NCBI GenBank assembly: GCA_036768475.1
Contig: DAIPMW010000001.1
Span: 310,001-374,000, forward strand
DNA: 64,000 nt
Reading direction: 5' to 3'
DNA from: JAEUMD01 sp036768475
GTDB taxonomy: Bacteria; Pseudomonadota; Alphaproteobacteria; Rhizobiales; Hyphomicrobiaceae
Position 1 is the stretch's first letter. Each line of letters opens with the position of its first letter. The position numbers and the translations under genes were made by a program. Of the stretch, positions 1 to 7,867 are shown piece by piece. The notes beneath the pieces are model-generated. The model made no database searches. It worked only from the letters and a program-made list of their open reading frames with translations, and was not told where the DNA came from.

Positions 1-1
1 G

Positions 2-1633
2 CCCGTCGCGACGGCAAAAACCAGCCGCCAAGCCGCAATTGCCGGCGGTCCGCGCGTGGCGATCGATACACCATCGATCAAGGGCTCGATCCCACTGAAG
101 GGCGCGCGCATCGACGACATCGTTCTTGCAAAATATCATGAGACGGCGAAACCGACCTCGCCCAACGTGGTGCTGTTCTCGCCCGTCGGCGCTCCGGCGC
201 CCTACTTCGCCGAGTTCGGCTGGGTGGCCGATGGCAGCGCCAGCGTCAAGCTTCCCGACCGCGACACGGAGTGGACGCAGGAGGGCAGCGGCGCCCTGAC
301 GCCCGACAATCCCGTAACGCTCGCCTGGAATAACGGCGCCGGCCTGACCTTCAAGCGCACCATCTCGGTGGATAAGAATTATCTCTTCACGGTCAGTGAC
401 AAGGTGGAGAACACCACAGGCGCCGACGTTACGCTTTATCCTTATGGCCGTGTCTATCGTTTTGGCACGCCTCTGGTTCAGGGCTATTACATCCTGCACG
501 AGGGCCTGATCGGCGTGGCTGGCGAACATGGTCTGCAGGAGATCACCTACAAGAACGTGATCAAGCAGGACGGCGCGAAATCATTCAAAGACGTCGTCGG
601 CGGCTGGCTCGGCATCACCGACAAATACTGGGCGGCAGCCCTGATCCCCGATCAGAAGACGCCTTATCGTGCGAATTTCTCTGCAAACGCCAAAGCCACC
701 ACGGGCAATACGGACGACAGCTACCAGACCGACTACCTGCTTGAAGCCGTCAAGATCCCCACGGGGCAGAGTCATACGGTCGAACAGCGGCTCTACGCGG
801 GCGCCAAGCAGGTCGGCATGGTCGAAGATTATCAGGCCCGCTATGGCATCAAGCAGTTCGACCTCATGATCGACTGGGGCTGGTTCTACTTCATCACCAA
901 GCCGCTCTTCTATCTGATCGACTGGCTTTACAAGCTGCTCGGCAACTTCGGACTCGCGATCCTGGCAACGACCGTGCTCGTCAAGGCCGCGTTCTTCCCG
1001 CTCGCCAACAAGAGCTACGAGTCGATGGCGAAGATGAAGAAGCTGCAGCCGGAGATGGAGAATCTGCGCGAACGCTTCAAGGACGACAAGGCGCGCCAGC
1101 AACAGGAACTGATGAAGCTCTATCAAGAGCAGAAGATCAATCCGCTAGCCGGGTGTCTGCCAATTCTGTTGCAGATCCCGGTCTTCTTCGCGCTCTACAA
1201 GGTGCTGTTCGTGACGATCGATATGCGTCACGCGCCCTTCTATGGCTGGATCCACGATCTCTCGGCGCCCGACCCCACGTCCCTGTTCAACCTGTTCGGG
1301 CTTCTGCCCTATCACGTGCCCGAGTTCCTGCACATCGGCATATGGCCGGTGCTGATGGGAATCACGATGTGGATCCAGATGCAGCTCAACCCGAAGCAGC
1401 CTGATCCCACCCAGCAGATGATCTTCAACTGGATGCCGGTGCTGTTCACCTTCCTGCTGGCGACGTTCCCGGCCGGCCTCGTGATCTACTGGGCCTGGAA
1501 CAACGTGCTGTCGATCGCGCAGCAGTGGACGATCATGAAGCGCCAGGGTGCTGAGATCCCGCTCAAGGACAACATCAAGGCGACGTTCGCGCCAATCGGA
1601 CGCCTGATGGGCAGCGGCAAAGAGAAAAAATGA
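2..1633 (+). CDS. yidC: Membrane protein insertase YidC (5'-truncated by window edge)
   Basis: YidC/Oxa1-type insertase, which places proteins into the inner membrane alone or with SecYEG. The frame is open to the first base, so the N-terminus (first membrane segment) lies outside the window; 543 codons remain of a protein usually near 600. The first part is the periplasmic beta domain (to about residue 285 of the visible part). The conserved C-terminal insertase domain follows, starting around the WGWFYFITKPLFYLIDWLY stretch, with a hydrophobic hairpin, a coiled cytoplasmic loop rich in K/E/R (KMKKLQPEMENLRERF) and the NPLAGCLPILLQIPVFFALY motif. A Lys (TVLVKAAFFPLA) sits where the hydrophilic-groove Arg is found in other bacteria. 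The protein ends in a basic tail (GSGKEKK). The engB gene follows after a strong hairpin, as is usual in this order. Identification is secure. Confidence 0.97.
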   Translation, partial: PVATAKTSRQAAIAGGPRVAIDTPSIKGSIPLKGARIDDIVLAKYHETAKPTSPNVVLFSPVGAPAPYFAEFGWVADGSASVKLPDRDTEWTQEGSGALTPDNPVTLAWNNGAGLTFKRTISVDKNYLFTVSDKVENTTGADVTLYPYGRVYRFGTPLVQGYYILHEGLIGVAGEHGLQEITYKNVIKQDGAKSFKDVVGGWLGITDKYWAAALIPDQKTPYRANFSANAKATTGNTDDSYQTDYLLEAVKIPTGQSHTVEQRLYAGAKQVGMVEDYQARYGIKQFDLMIDWGWFYFITKPLFYLIDWLYKLLGNFGLAILATTVLVKAAFFPLANKSYESMAKMKKLQPEMENLRERFKDDKARQQQELMKLYQEQKINPLAGCLPILLQIPVFFALYKVLFVTIDMRHAPFYGWIHDLSAPDPTSLFNLFGLLPYHVPEFLHIGIWPVLMGITMWIQMQLNPKQPDPTQQMIFNWMPVLFTFLLATFPAGLVIYWAWNNVLSIAQQWTIMKRQGAEIPLKDNIKATFAPIGRLMGSGKEKK

Positions 1634-1640
1634 CGGATTG

Positions 1641-1674
1641 CCACGGGGGCCGGTGTTGTCACCGGCCCCCGTGG
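1641..1674 (+). terminator. Strong GC hairpin between yidC and engB
   Basis: A perfect 14-bp inverted repeat (arms 1641-1654 and 1661-1674, six-base loop GTTGTC) begins 7 bases after the yidC stop. No T-run follows, so it is a weak match to an intrinsic terminator. It could attenuate read-through into engB or stabilise the yidC 3' end. Confidence 0.6.
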
Positions 1675-1698
1675 CTTCACGAGAGCGAAGGCCGCTGC

Positions 1699-2352
1699 AT
1701 GTCTTCCCAGTTCACCGACGAAGAGATGTTGGCCGGACGGCGGCTGTTCGAGCGGCCGTGGACGTTCCTGATGGGCGTACCGTCACTTGAGTTCCTGCCG
1801 CCGGCCGGTCCGGTCGAGATTGCGTTCGCCGGCCGGTCCAATGTCGGCAAGTCGAGCCTCATCAACGCCCTGGTCCGGCAGAACGGACTGGCACGCACTT
1901 CAAACACGCCGGGGCGTACACAAGAGCTCAACTTCTTCATCACGGATGGTGTGCCACTGGCCATCGTCGACATGCCGGGATACGGCTTTGCCAAAGCGCC
2001 GAAGGAGAAGGTCGAGGTTTGGACCGACCTAGTGTTCGCCTATCTGCAAGGGCGCGCGACACTCGCCCGCGTCTACCTGCTTATCGATGCGCGGCACGGT
2101 ATCAAGCCGGTGGACGAGACGATACTGGCCATGCTCGACGCGGCGGCGGTCTCCTATCAGATCGTGCTGACGAAACTCGACAAGATACCGGAGACCGCAC
2201 GACCGAAAATGATCGCCGCTACACAGGCCATGCTCGCCAAACATCCGGCGGCTTTCCCGCAGCTGATCGGCACGTCGTCGGAGAAGGGCATTGGCATCGA
2301 CGCGTTGCGGGCAGCCATCGCTGCGCTGCTGGCGGAGCGCGCTGCACCGTGA
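1699..2352 (+). CDS. engB: Ribosome biogenesis GTP-binding protein EngB (YihA/YsxC)
   Basis: Small GTPase needed for large ribosomal subunit assembly; 217 aa. Visible GTPase motifs in order: G1 GRSNVGKSSL, the SNTPGRTQ switch region, G3 DMPGYGFAKAP, G4 TKLDK and G5 SSEKGIG. The open frame extends upstream to 1630, but that extension runs through the hairpin and is not family-like, so the ATG at 1699 (MSSQFTDEE) is chosen. It lies directly downstream of yidC, the normal place in Rhizobiales, where argB usually follows closely. Here argB is separated by a family B repeat and an opposite-strand gene. Confidence 0.96.
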   Translation: MSSQFTDEEMLAGRRLFERPWTFLMGVPSLEFLPPAGPVEIAFAGRSNVGKSSLINALVRQNGLARTSNTPGRTQELNFFITDGVPLAIVDMPGYGFAKAPKEKVEVWTDLVFAYLQGRATLARVYLLIDARHGIKPVDETILAMLDAAAVSYQIVLTKLDKIPETARPKMIAATQAMLAKHPAAFPQLIGTSSEKGIGIDALRAAIAALLAERAAP

Positions 2353-2359
2353 CCGCGGT

Positions 2360-2482
2360 CAGAGCAGGTCTTGATTGAATCACTTCTGGCCGTTGCGGCC
2401 TGCTCTATCTCTTTGTTTGAGAGCCTCAATCACGGCCTCGATGGATGCAGTCGTGCTTCCATCTCAGACGATCAGGCTCTAG
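2360..2482 (+). repeat. Family B palindromic element, copy 1
   Basis: Full-length copy of the intergenic element that starts GAGCAGGTC and ends GATCAGGCTCTAG. The left part folds with GAGCAGG pairing to CCTGCTC; the right part contains a GGAAGC/GCTTCC-type hairpin. Its right end CTAG supplies the TAG stop codon of the minus-strand gene that ends at 2479. Confidence 0.85.
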
Positions 2483-4539
2483 CGGATCAACCAGCTCATA
2501 AGCTTGACCGGAAGGTCCTCACCGAAACGCGCCAGCACGCCACCGACAATTGCCGCAAGTGCCCAGCCGGCGATCTTGCGTGCGGTCCTGGCATAATTGA
2601 CGCGCACCTTCACACTGACGATCTGATCCGGCAGCGCCGTTTCGGCCGCCAGGCCATCGGTGCCGACCGTTCGCGCGGAGATGATCAGCTGGAGGCGCTT
2701 CGTCCCACGCTCGTTCGGCGTCACGGACCAGCGCCAGCTCGCATAATCGTCGGTGATGAGGCCCAGCGTGTTTTCGATCCACTGTGTCTCGGGTGAGCTG
2801 GTTTCGATGAAGAAGCCTCCGTCGGGCGCACGCAGACGTACCGACATCGCCTTGGTCACGGTCAGCTCGTGGCGCCACACCGCAGCACCGCCCTGCAGAC
2901 CATCCGCCAACGCCTTCACCTCGGCGCGAGCGATGCGGGCTTCGACCAGAACCGGGAGCCCGACTCGCATGACACGCGGGATGTTCTCCACCATCTCGCC
3001 GAGTGACAGCCCGGGCGAGCGCTGACGCCCGGCAGCCTCGGCCGATGGCAAAGGTGCACCCGTCGGCGGGCCGGGCCGAGCTGAAACCGGAGGTGCAGCC
3101 GGTGCGCGCACCGGCGGCGCCTGAAGCGGCGGCTGGTGCCTCGGTGCGGCTGCCGGATACGCGGGTGCGGGCGTCCCATGTGTCGGCGGCAGTCCCGGCA
3201 GTGGTGCGCGCGGCGGCCCGGCGTAGTGGCCCGGAGGCGGTGGTGGAGGTGGAGGCAACTGAGGAGCCGGGGCTACAGCATTGCCTCTGGACGGCCGCTG
3301 TCCTGGCGTTCCGGGCCCGAAGAAGTCTCGATCGGATGGCCGTGCCGAGGCCGGTGGCGCACCGGCCGGATGCGCGGCGGAGGGGACGGGCGGCGGGGGC
3401 TGTGGCGATGTCCGCACGGCTGCTCGTTGCGGTGCCGGCGGCGGCAGATTGTCTGACGAGGGCTGATGATCGGCCGGGGCTCTTCCAACTTTGCGGATCG
3501 ATGCCAGCACTTCGTCGATGGCGCCTTCGTCGATATGGCTTTGTCGTTCGGCCAACGGCTCGGTGGGTGAGGCCTCAGGAAAGTGCTCGGGCTCCGCGGG
3601 ACGGATCGCGCCCGGGAGGCGCGGACGTTTTGCAAGCGGCGCGGGGCGAGGACCGGGTGTTGTGACCTCATGCTCCATTGCGGGATAAGAATTGGTGTCC
3701 GGCGGAGCAGCCTCGGCCTGCCGGTCAGGACCTTCTGTTCCCGGCACGGCCGCCGTCTGCCACTCGACTGGTTCAGCCGGCAGCGTCTCCTGTGCGGTCT
3801 GCGAGATTTCGCTTTGCGCCGCTTCCTCGCTGGGTGCTGCGTCGTCTGCCTGCGGCAGGCCCTGTGCGAATCGGCCCTGAACGCGCTGGCGCGCAGTGGC
3901 GAGGATCTCGTCGGCCGTTGCACCCGCCGCGTGACGCCCCGGCGCCGCAAGAGGATGCTCGGCGAGTTGCGGCGCTTCTCCGGGGGCCGCCGTAGGCGCG
4001 GCGGCATCGTAGGATGGCGCAGCCGTTTCGATGGCGGATGTGTCCGCATTCGCCGCTTCGGCATTGGCCTCGGCCTCAGCCGTCTCAGCGGCCTGCTGAA
4101 GCGCCTTGATCGCTTCCTCGAACGTGAGCCCGTGCGCGCGTAGCAGGTGAGCCGCCGTTGAGCGACCATCGCCGACGATCGCGGCCAGCACGATGGCGCC
4201 GTCGATGGCGCTGCGGCGGCCGCGCGCGGCGGCTGCGGCGGCCTCGAGAATCTGGCGAAGATTGGCGGAGATTCCCACGGCTCCAGCGGTCGCACTACGG
4301 TCCTCGAGCCGCCCCAGGTGCGTCGAGACATCGCCTTTCAGCTGCTCGATCTCGACCTTGCTGAGCGTCAGGATCAAGGCGGCGTCAGGGTCCTCCGTCA
4401 ACGCCAGCAGCAAGTGCTCAAGGGTGACTTCCGGATGCGCCTGCTGGGCAGCATAATCGGCCGCCCGCGCAAGCGTTTCCGCGAGATTCCGCGATGGTGG
4501 AAGAATCTGTCCGATCTCCTCGATGATCGATTGCGCCAT
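2479..4539 (-). CDS. Clp-N-domain protein with disordered Pro-rich linker and C-terminal membrane segment
   Basis: 686-aa protein without a recognisable full-length family. Residues about 1-145 resemble the double Clp repeat (N domain of ClpA/ClpB/ClpC): HPEVTLEHLLLALTEDPDAA in the first repeat and SANLRQILEAAAAAARGRRS in the second. No AAA+ module follows. Residues about 150-500 are Ala/Pro/Glu-rich and low-complexity (likely disordered). The C-terminal 180 residues look like a folded beta-rich domain (LPVLVEARIARAEV onward), ending with one hydrophobic helix (IAGWALAAIVGGVLA). The ATG at 4539 (MAQSIIEEIGQ) is chosen over the longer frame because GGAGGGAG lies just upstream. The TAG stop comes from a family B repeat. 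It sits between engB and argB, on the opposite strand. Function is unknown; an adaptor tethered to the membrane is speculation. Confidence 0.8.
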   Translation of the reverse strand: MAQSIIEEIGQILPPSRNLAETLARAADYAAQQAHPEVTLEHLLLALTEDPDAALILTLSKVEIEQLKGDVSTHLGRLEDRSATAGAVGISANLRQILEAAAAAARGRRSAIDGAIVLAAIVGDGRSTAAHLLRAHGLTFEEAIKALQQAAETAEAEANAEAANADTSAIETAAPSYDAAAPTAAPGEAPQLAEHPLAAPGRHAAGATADEILATARQRVQGRFAQGLPQADDAAPSEEAAQSEISQTAQETLPAEPVEWQTAAVPGTEGPDRQAEAAPPDTNSYPAMEHEVTTPGPRPAPLAKRPRLPGAIRPAEPEHFPEASPTEPLAERQSHIDEGAIDEVLASIRKVGRAPADHQPSSDNLPPPAPQRAAVRTSPQPPPPVPSAAHPAGAPPASARPSDRDFFGPGTPGQRPSRGNAVAPAPQLPPPPPPPPGHYAGPPRAPLPGLPPTHGTPAPAYPAAAPRHQPPLQAPPVRAPAAPPVSARPGPPTGAPLPSAEAAGRQRSPGLSLGEMVENIPRVMRVGLPVLVEARIARAEVKALADGLQGGAAVWRHELTVTKAMSVRLRAPDGGFFIETSSPETQWIENTLGLITDDYASWRWSVTPNERGTKRLQLIISARTVGTDGLAAETALPDQIVSVKVRVNYARTARKIAGWALAAIVGGVLARFGEDLPVKLMSWLIR

Positions 4540-4873
4540 CGGCGCGCTCCCTCCGCTTCGCAACGACGCGCACTCACCGGCGCGCAATGGCGGCGTGCCT
4601 TCCCCCGATGCGGAACGCGCCGCGAATCTCGATAAATCCGCCCTAGGTTAGCCCATGAGCCGCGCCCTAGCACGCGCCCCGTGAGACAGACCACCCCGAG
4701 CTTTCGTCTGCTTGATGCCTAACTGCAAATTATGGGCGAAATCCGTTGTGGCGACCGGGCAACTGGCTATAAGTGCGCCGTCAGCCGGAATGCAGTCCGG
4801 CCATGCCGGCGCATCGCCGGCAACCGATGTTCCTGCATCATGACGTGAACCCTGAACTCCGGGATCGGCGAAC
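4540..4873. other. Intergenic region between divergent Clp-N protein and argB
   Basis: 334 bases upstream of two divergent genes. It must hold both promoters; I see no convincing -35/-10 pair, repeat element or RNA gene in it. Confidence 0.4.
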
Positions 4874-5845
4874 ATGACGACAAAAGCGTGGTCACAAGCG
4901 GTACAAACGGAAGGCGCGGCACAAACCTCCGACATCAGCGCCCTTGCCAAGGCGCGCATCCTGGCGGAGGCACTGCCCCACATGATCCGCTATGACGAGG
5001 AAACGGTCGTCATCAAGTTTGGTGGGCATGCGATGGGCGATCAGGCGCTCGCGGATGCTTTCGCCAAGGACGTGATCTATCTCAAGCAGTCGGGCATCAA
5101 CCCGGTGGTGGTGCACGGCGGCGGACCGCAAATTGCCGATATGCTCAAAAAGCTCGCCATCCAGAGCGAGTTCCGGCACGGGCTGCGCGTCACTGACAAG
5201 CCGACCGTCGAGATCGTCGAGATGGTGCTTGCCGGAAAGATCAACAAGGAGATCGTTTCGGCCATCAACCGCCAAGGCGGCAAGGCCGTCGGCATTTCCG
5301 GCAAAGACGCCAACCTCATGATCGCCAAGAAGATTACCGAGATGCCAGATCCGGAATCAAATCTCATGCAGGCGGTCGACATCGGCTATGTCGGCGAACC
5401 TGTGGAGGTCAATCCGCACATCATCGATGTCATCTCACGGTCGGATCTCATTCCGGTCGTCGCGCCGATCGGACTCGACCGCAACGGACAGACGCTCAAC
5501 ATCAACGCCGACACGTTTGCATCCGCACTCGCCGCGCGCATGAAAGCCAAGCGCCTGCTGCTGCTCACCGATGTGAAGGGCGTGCTCGACAAGCAGGGCA
5601 GCCTGATCGAGGAGCTTTCGATCGAGCAGGCGCGCTCGCTCATTCGCGACGGCACGATCTCGGGCGGCATGATCCCCAAAATTGAGGGTTGCATTGAAGT
5701 CGTCGAAGCGGGTGTGGAGGCCGTCGTCATCCTCGACGGACGTGTGCCGCACTGCGTGCTGCTCGAGCTGCTCACCGAGCATGGCGTCGGAACGCTGCTC
5801 GGTACCGCCCGCAAGCTGCCCAGCAAGGTCGCACAAACGGGTTGA
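4874..5845 (+). CDS. argB: Acetylglutamate kinase ArgB
   Basis: Phosphorylates N-acetyl-L-glutamate in the second step of arginine synthesis; cytoplasmic amino-acid kinase fold. 323 aa, about the family length with a longer N-terminus of some 25 residues. Visible motifs: VIKFGGHAMGD (phosphate-binding Lys and Gly loop), VVVHGGGPQI (acetylglutamate binding), the NINAD substrate loop (TLNINADTFASALAARM), LLLLTDVKGVLD, and GGMIPKIEGCIEVV near the C-terminus. Presence of the N-terminal helix region (ALAKARILAEALPHMIRYD) is typical of arginine-inhibited hexameric enzymes. Another arginine gene, argG, occurs at 38.1 kb. Confidence 0.97.
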   Translation: MTTKAWSQAVQTEGAAQTSDISALAKARILAEALPHMIRYDEETVVIKFGGHAMGDQALADAFAKDVIYLKQSGINPVVVHGGGPQIADMLKKLAIQSEFRHGLRVTDKPTVEIVEMVLAGKINKEIVSAINRQGGKAVGISGKDANLMIAKKITEMPDPESNLMQAVDIGYVGEPVEVNPHIIDVISRSDLIPVVAPIGLDRNGQTLNINADTFASALAARMKAKRLLLLTDVKGVLDKQGSLIEELSIEQARSLIRDGTISGGMIPKIEGCIEVVEAGVEAVVILDGRVPHCVLLELLTEHGVGTLLGTARKLPSKVAQTG

Positions 5846-5935
5846 GACACCTCGGCCAGCGTTTGCCCAAACACCGACGGTGCGCGCCGACCTCTGAGAT
5901 TTCCACCGGCAGCTATGCCGGCGCCGCATCGGACT

Positions 5936-6232
5936 CTATGCGTCGGCCTTTTGCGTCTGTTGTTTCCTGCGGCGGCGACGCCACCACAATGCGCACAAGC
6001 CGGCCGCACCTGCCGATTGCCCCAGAAGGGTGGCGCCGAGCACCGGGAGCGGTCCACCCCCGCCACCCCCGCCACCGCCGCCACCACCGTTCTTACCGAG
6101 GCCCCATGCGTTGCCGTTGCCATTTCCACCGGGCGCCGCATTAACCGACCCCGGCATAGACACTGTAAACATCGCCGCGATGCCCAATGCCGCGGCTGTC
6201 GCACAAATTTTTGAATACAAAATCGTCTTCAC
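5936..6232 (-). CDS. Small secreted Gly-rich protein with CTERM-like sorting tail (candidate exosortase substrate)
   Basis: 98 aa, GTG start preceded by GGTGGAG nine bases upstream. Residues 1-32 form a signal peptide (hydrophobic ATAAALGIAAMFTVS, likely cut after VNA). The predicted mature part is only Asn/Gly-rich (GGNGNGNAWGLGKN, then an uninterrupted run of Gly at about 49-60). Residues 61-89 form a tripartite tail: PLPVLGATLLG motif, hydrophobic segment AGAAGLCALWW, then five Arg and Lys. That layout (short motif, membrane helix, basic cluster) is that of PEP-CTERM/GlyGly-CTERM sorting signals. It lies 142 bases downstream of an overlapping exosortase-like pair on the same strand. Reading it as the dedicated substrate is inference. 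Confidence 0.75.
   Translation of the reverse strand: MKTILYSKICATAAALGIAAMFTVSMPGSVNAAPGGNGNGNAWGLGKNGGGGGGGGGGGGPLPVLGATLLGQSAGAAGLCALWWRRRRRKQQTQKADA
5966..6052 (-). other. CTERM-like tail coding segment
   Basis: Codes for residues 61-89 of the small Gly-rich protein: LPVLGA motif, about 15 hydrophobic residues, RRRRRK. It does not match the textbook VPEP motif, so it would be a variant class. Confidence 0.6.
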
Positions 6233-6374
6233 GGGTAAAACTCCACCGTTAACGATTGCCGGATTATAGAGACTAGCGAGTCCAGATTAATGCCCGCTGA
6301 AGATCTCTGCACATCGCGCCCGGACCGATACCCGCCGCGTGCCAAAGTTCGGTTCCAACCCTGACTATCCAACC

Positions 6375-6869
6375 CTACTGGCGCCATGCGGAAGCCGGGG
6401 GCCCGGCGCATTGCGTTGCCGCAGCACCTGGAGCCGGTGCGATGGCGAGGACGGGAAGCGGCTCCCTACTCGCAAATCCCAAAATCCGGCCGATGCCGCG
6501 CACGATGCCGATAAGTTGGCGCTGCATCCCGCTTGGATGATCGACCACGTTGCCCTGAATGAAGGCTGCGTCGCCACCGTGCTGGAGCCGGAAAAACGAA
6601 GCGCCTTCGGCATTACCACCAAGAACGGCCACAAAAATCGGGTCTTTGCAGTCAGGCCGCCGGAATGCCTTCTGCGCGTATATCGAATCGGTATTAGCAG
6701 ATGGAAGATCCGTCTCAGACCAGCCGTGCGCGGCCATGATCTGCGCGACATGCGCCTTGGCCGTTTGTGAGGCCGCATCGCCCCGCTCGGCATATCGGCC
6801 GACTTTCAGTGCGACACCGACGACCAGCGCCAACACGACCATGAGGGACATGACGGTCTGTCTGCTCAT
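6375..6869 (-). CDS. Exosortase-linked single-pass membrane protein of unknown function
   Basis: 164 aa. One N-terminal membrane segment (VMSLMVVLALVVGVAL), then a soluble domain of about 130 residues with PDCKDPIFVAVLGGNAEGASFF and a Pro/Ala-rich end. The start ATG overlaps the stop of the upstream exosortase-like gene (ATGA at 6866-6869), so the two are translationally coupled. Exosortase loci commonly encode an accessory periplasmic protein such as EpsI; this protein does not show a recognisable EpsI pattern, so I only call it linked. Its single Cys in the middle and one near the C-terminus are worth noting but no role is claimed. Confidence 0.7.
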   Translation of the reverse strand: MSRQTVMSLMVVLALVVGVALKVGRYAERGDAASQTAKAHVAQIMAAHGWSETDLPSANTDSIYAQKAFRRPDCKDPIFVAVLGGNAEGASFFRLQHGGDAAFIQGNVVDHPSGMQRQLIGIVRGIGRILGFASREPLPVLAIAPAPGAAATQCAGPPASAWRQ

Positions 6870-7678
6870 GCCTCGCTCGCCCAGTTGCCGAGACCCAGGA
6901 CCAGCAAAACCTGAAACAGATCGAAGACGTTTGCACCGATCGGACCGTGCACGAGTCCATATGCCTCAGCCGACCACGCCATGCCGGCCAAGCGCAACAG
7001 ATTGGCCACGACATAGAGGCCGCACAGCGCCAACAAGGCCCGCTTGAGCTTTCTCTGATTCACGTCGCCCATGAGATAGGCCACTGCTGCAAGCGCTACC
7101 GCGGCGAGTGGCAACGCATCTGCGGTCGTGCATTTCGTCATCAAAATGAGGCTATGCGTATCAGGGTTTCCGACGACATTGGCAACCTGAAGGATGTCGG
7201 GACGCAGCAGCGAAAGCGCCTGCGTGAGCACGTACGCCTCGGCTGTGGTCACGGGCAGGGCTATCCATTTCAGGATCACCGACGACCAGAGCGAGGCCAA
7301 TCCTACCGCCAAAAATATCAGCGCACCGGTGCGGCGTCCGCCGTTCGAATGGTATGTTTGGTACCCCGCGTAGATTGCGAGCGCGAGCCAGGATACGGCG
7401 CTGCTCGGCACCAGGATCATTGCGACGATGAGCGACTCCAGCCACAGCGTGCCTGCTGCTGCCGGCCCGGTTTCGTCCGGGCTCAAACTCAGCTTGGCGG
7501 CGACAAAAAGCGCGACGAGCTGGAATGGGCTGATGCCGAACGTCAAACCCCCGCCACCTTCGGCGACGCCTGCAACGATTGTGACGATGAGCCCATTGAG
7601 GGCCGCGCCGATCATGATGACGGCGGGGAGAGCAACCTCGCGTGAGGTGAGCGGCACTGAAACGGATCTGGCCGGCAC
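6866..7678 (-). CDS. Exosortase/archaeosortase-like multi-pass transpeptidase
   Basis: 270 aa integral membrane protein with about seven hydrophobic segments. The exosortase catalytic signature is visible in the second half in the right order and spacing: Cys183 (LMTKCTTADALP) at the start of a membrane helix, Arg229 (ANLLRLAGMAW) at the end of the next helix pair, and His244 (GLVHGPIGANVFD) just before the last helix. In known exosortases these residues cut and re-anchor proteins carrying a C-terminal sorting tail. Overall sequence is divergent and I cannot name the subfamily. Downstream and overlapping by 4 bases is a small membrane protein, then a tiny CTERM-like protein, so a dedicated sorting unit is likely. 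The start codon at 7678 is not well fixed by a ribosome site. Confidence 0.78.
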   Translation of the reverse strand: MPARSVSVPLTSREVALPAVIMIGAALNGLIVTIVAGVAEGGGGLTFGISPFQLVALFVAAKLSLSPDETGPAAAGTLWLESLIVAMILVPSSAVSWLALAIYAGYQTYHSNGGRRTGALIFLAVGLASLWSSVILKWIALPVTTAEAYVLTQALSLLRPDILQVANVVGNPDTHSLILMTKCTTADALPLAAVALAAVAYLMGDVNQRKLKRALLALCGLYVVANLLRLAGMAWSAEAYGLVHGPIGANVFDLFQVLLVLGLGNWASEA

Positions 7679-7867
7679 GTGTGGAGGGTCTCCAAAAAAG
7701 GGTTTGGGCCAAGTTCAGCGAAAAACAGTAAACGATCACTTAACCGCGCGCCCGCGCAGGCCGTTCAGCCTGCCCCTCCAGGGCTGCGAGCGGCGCTGGT
7801 GGGCGGCAGCGCACGCGGCAATGAAATCGCTATCGCCTCGCTGCAGGCTTCCGGTTATGCAGGCGGG

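Noticed and set aside
581..1126. 181-codon minus-strand frame inside yidC
   Set aside because: Antisense shadow of yidC with no domain content.
3273..4331. 352-codon minus-strand frame, very Arg/Pro-rich
   Set aside because: Alternative frame of the Clp-N protein linker.
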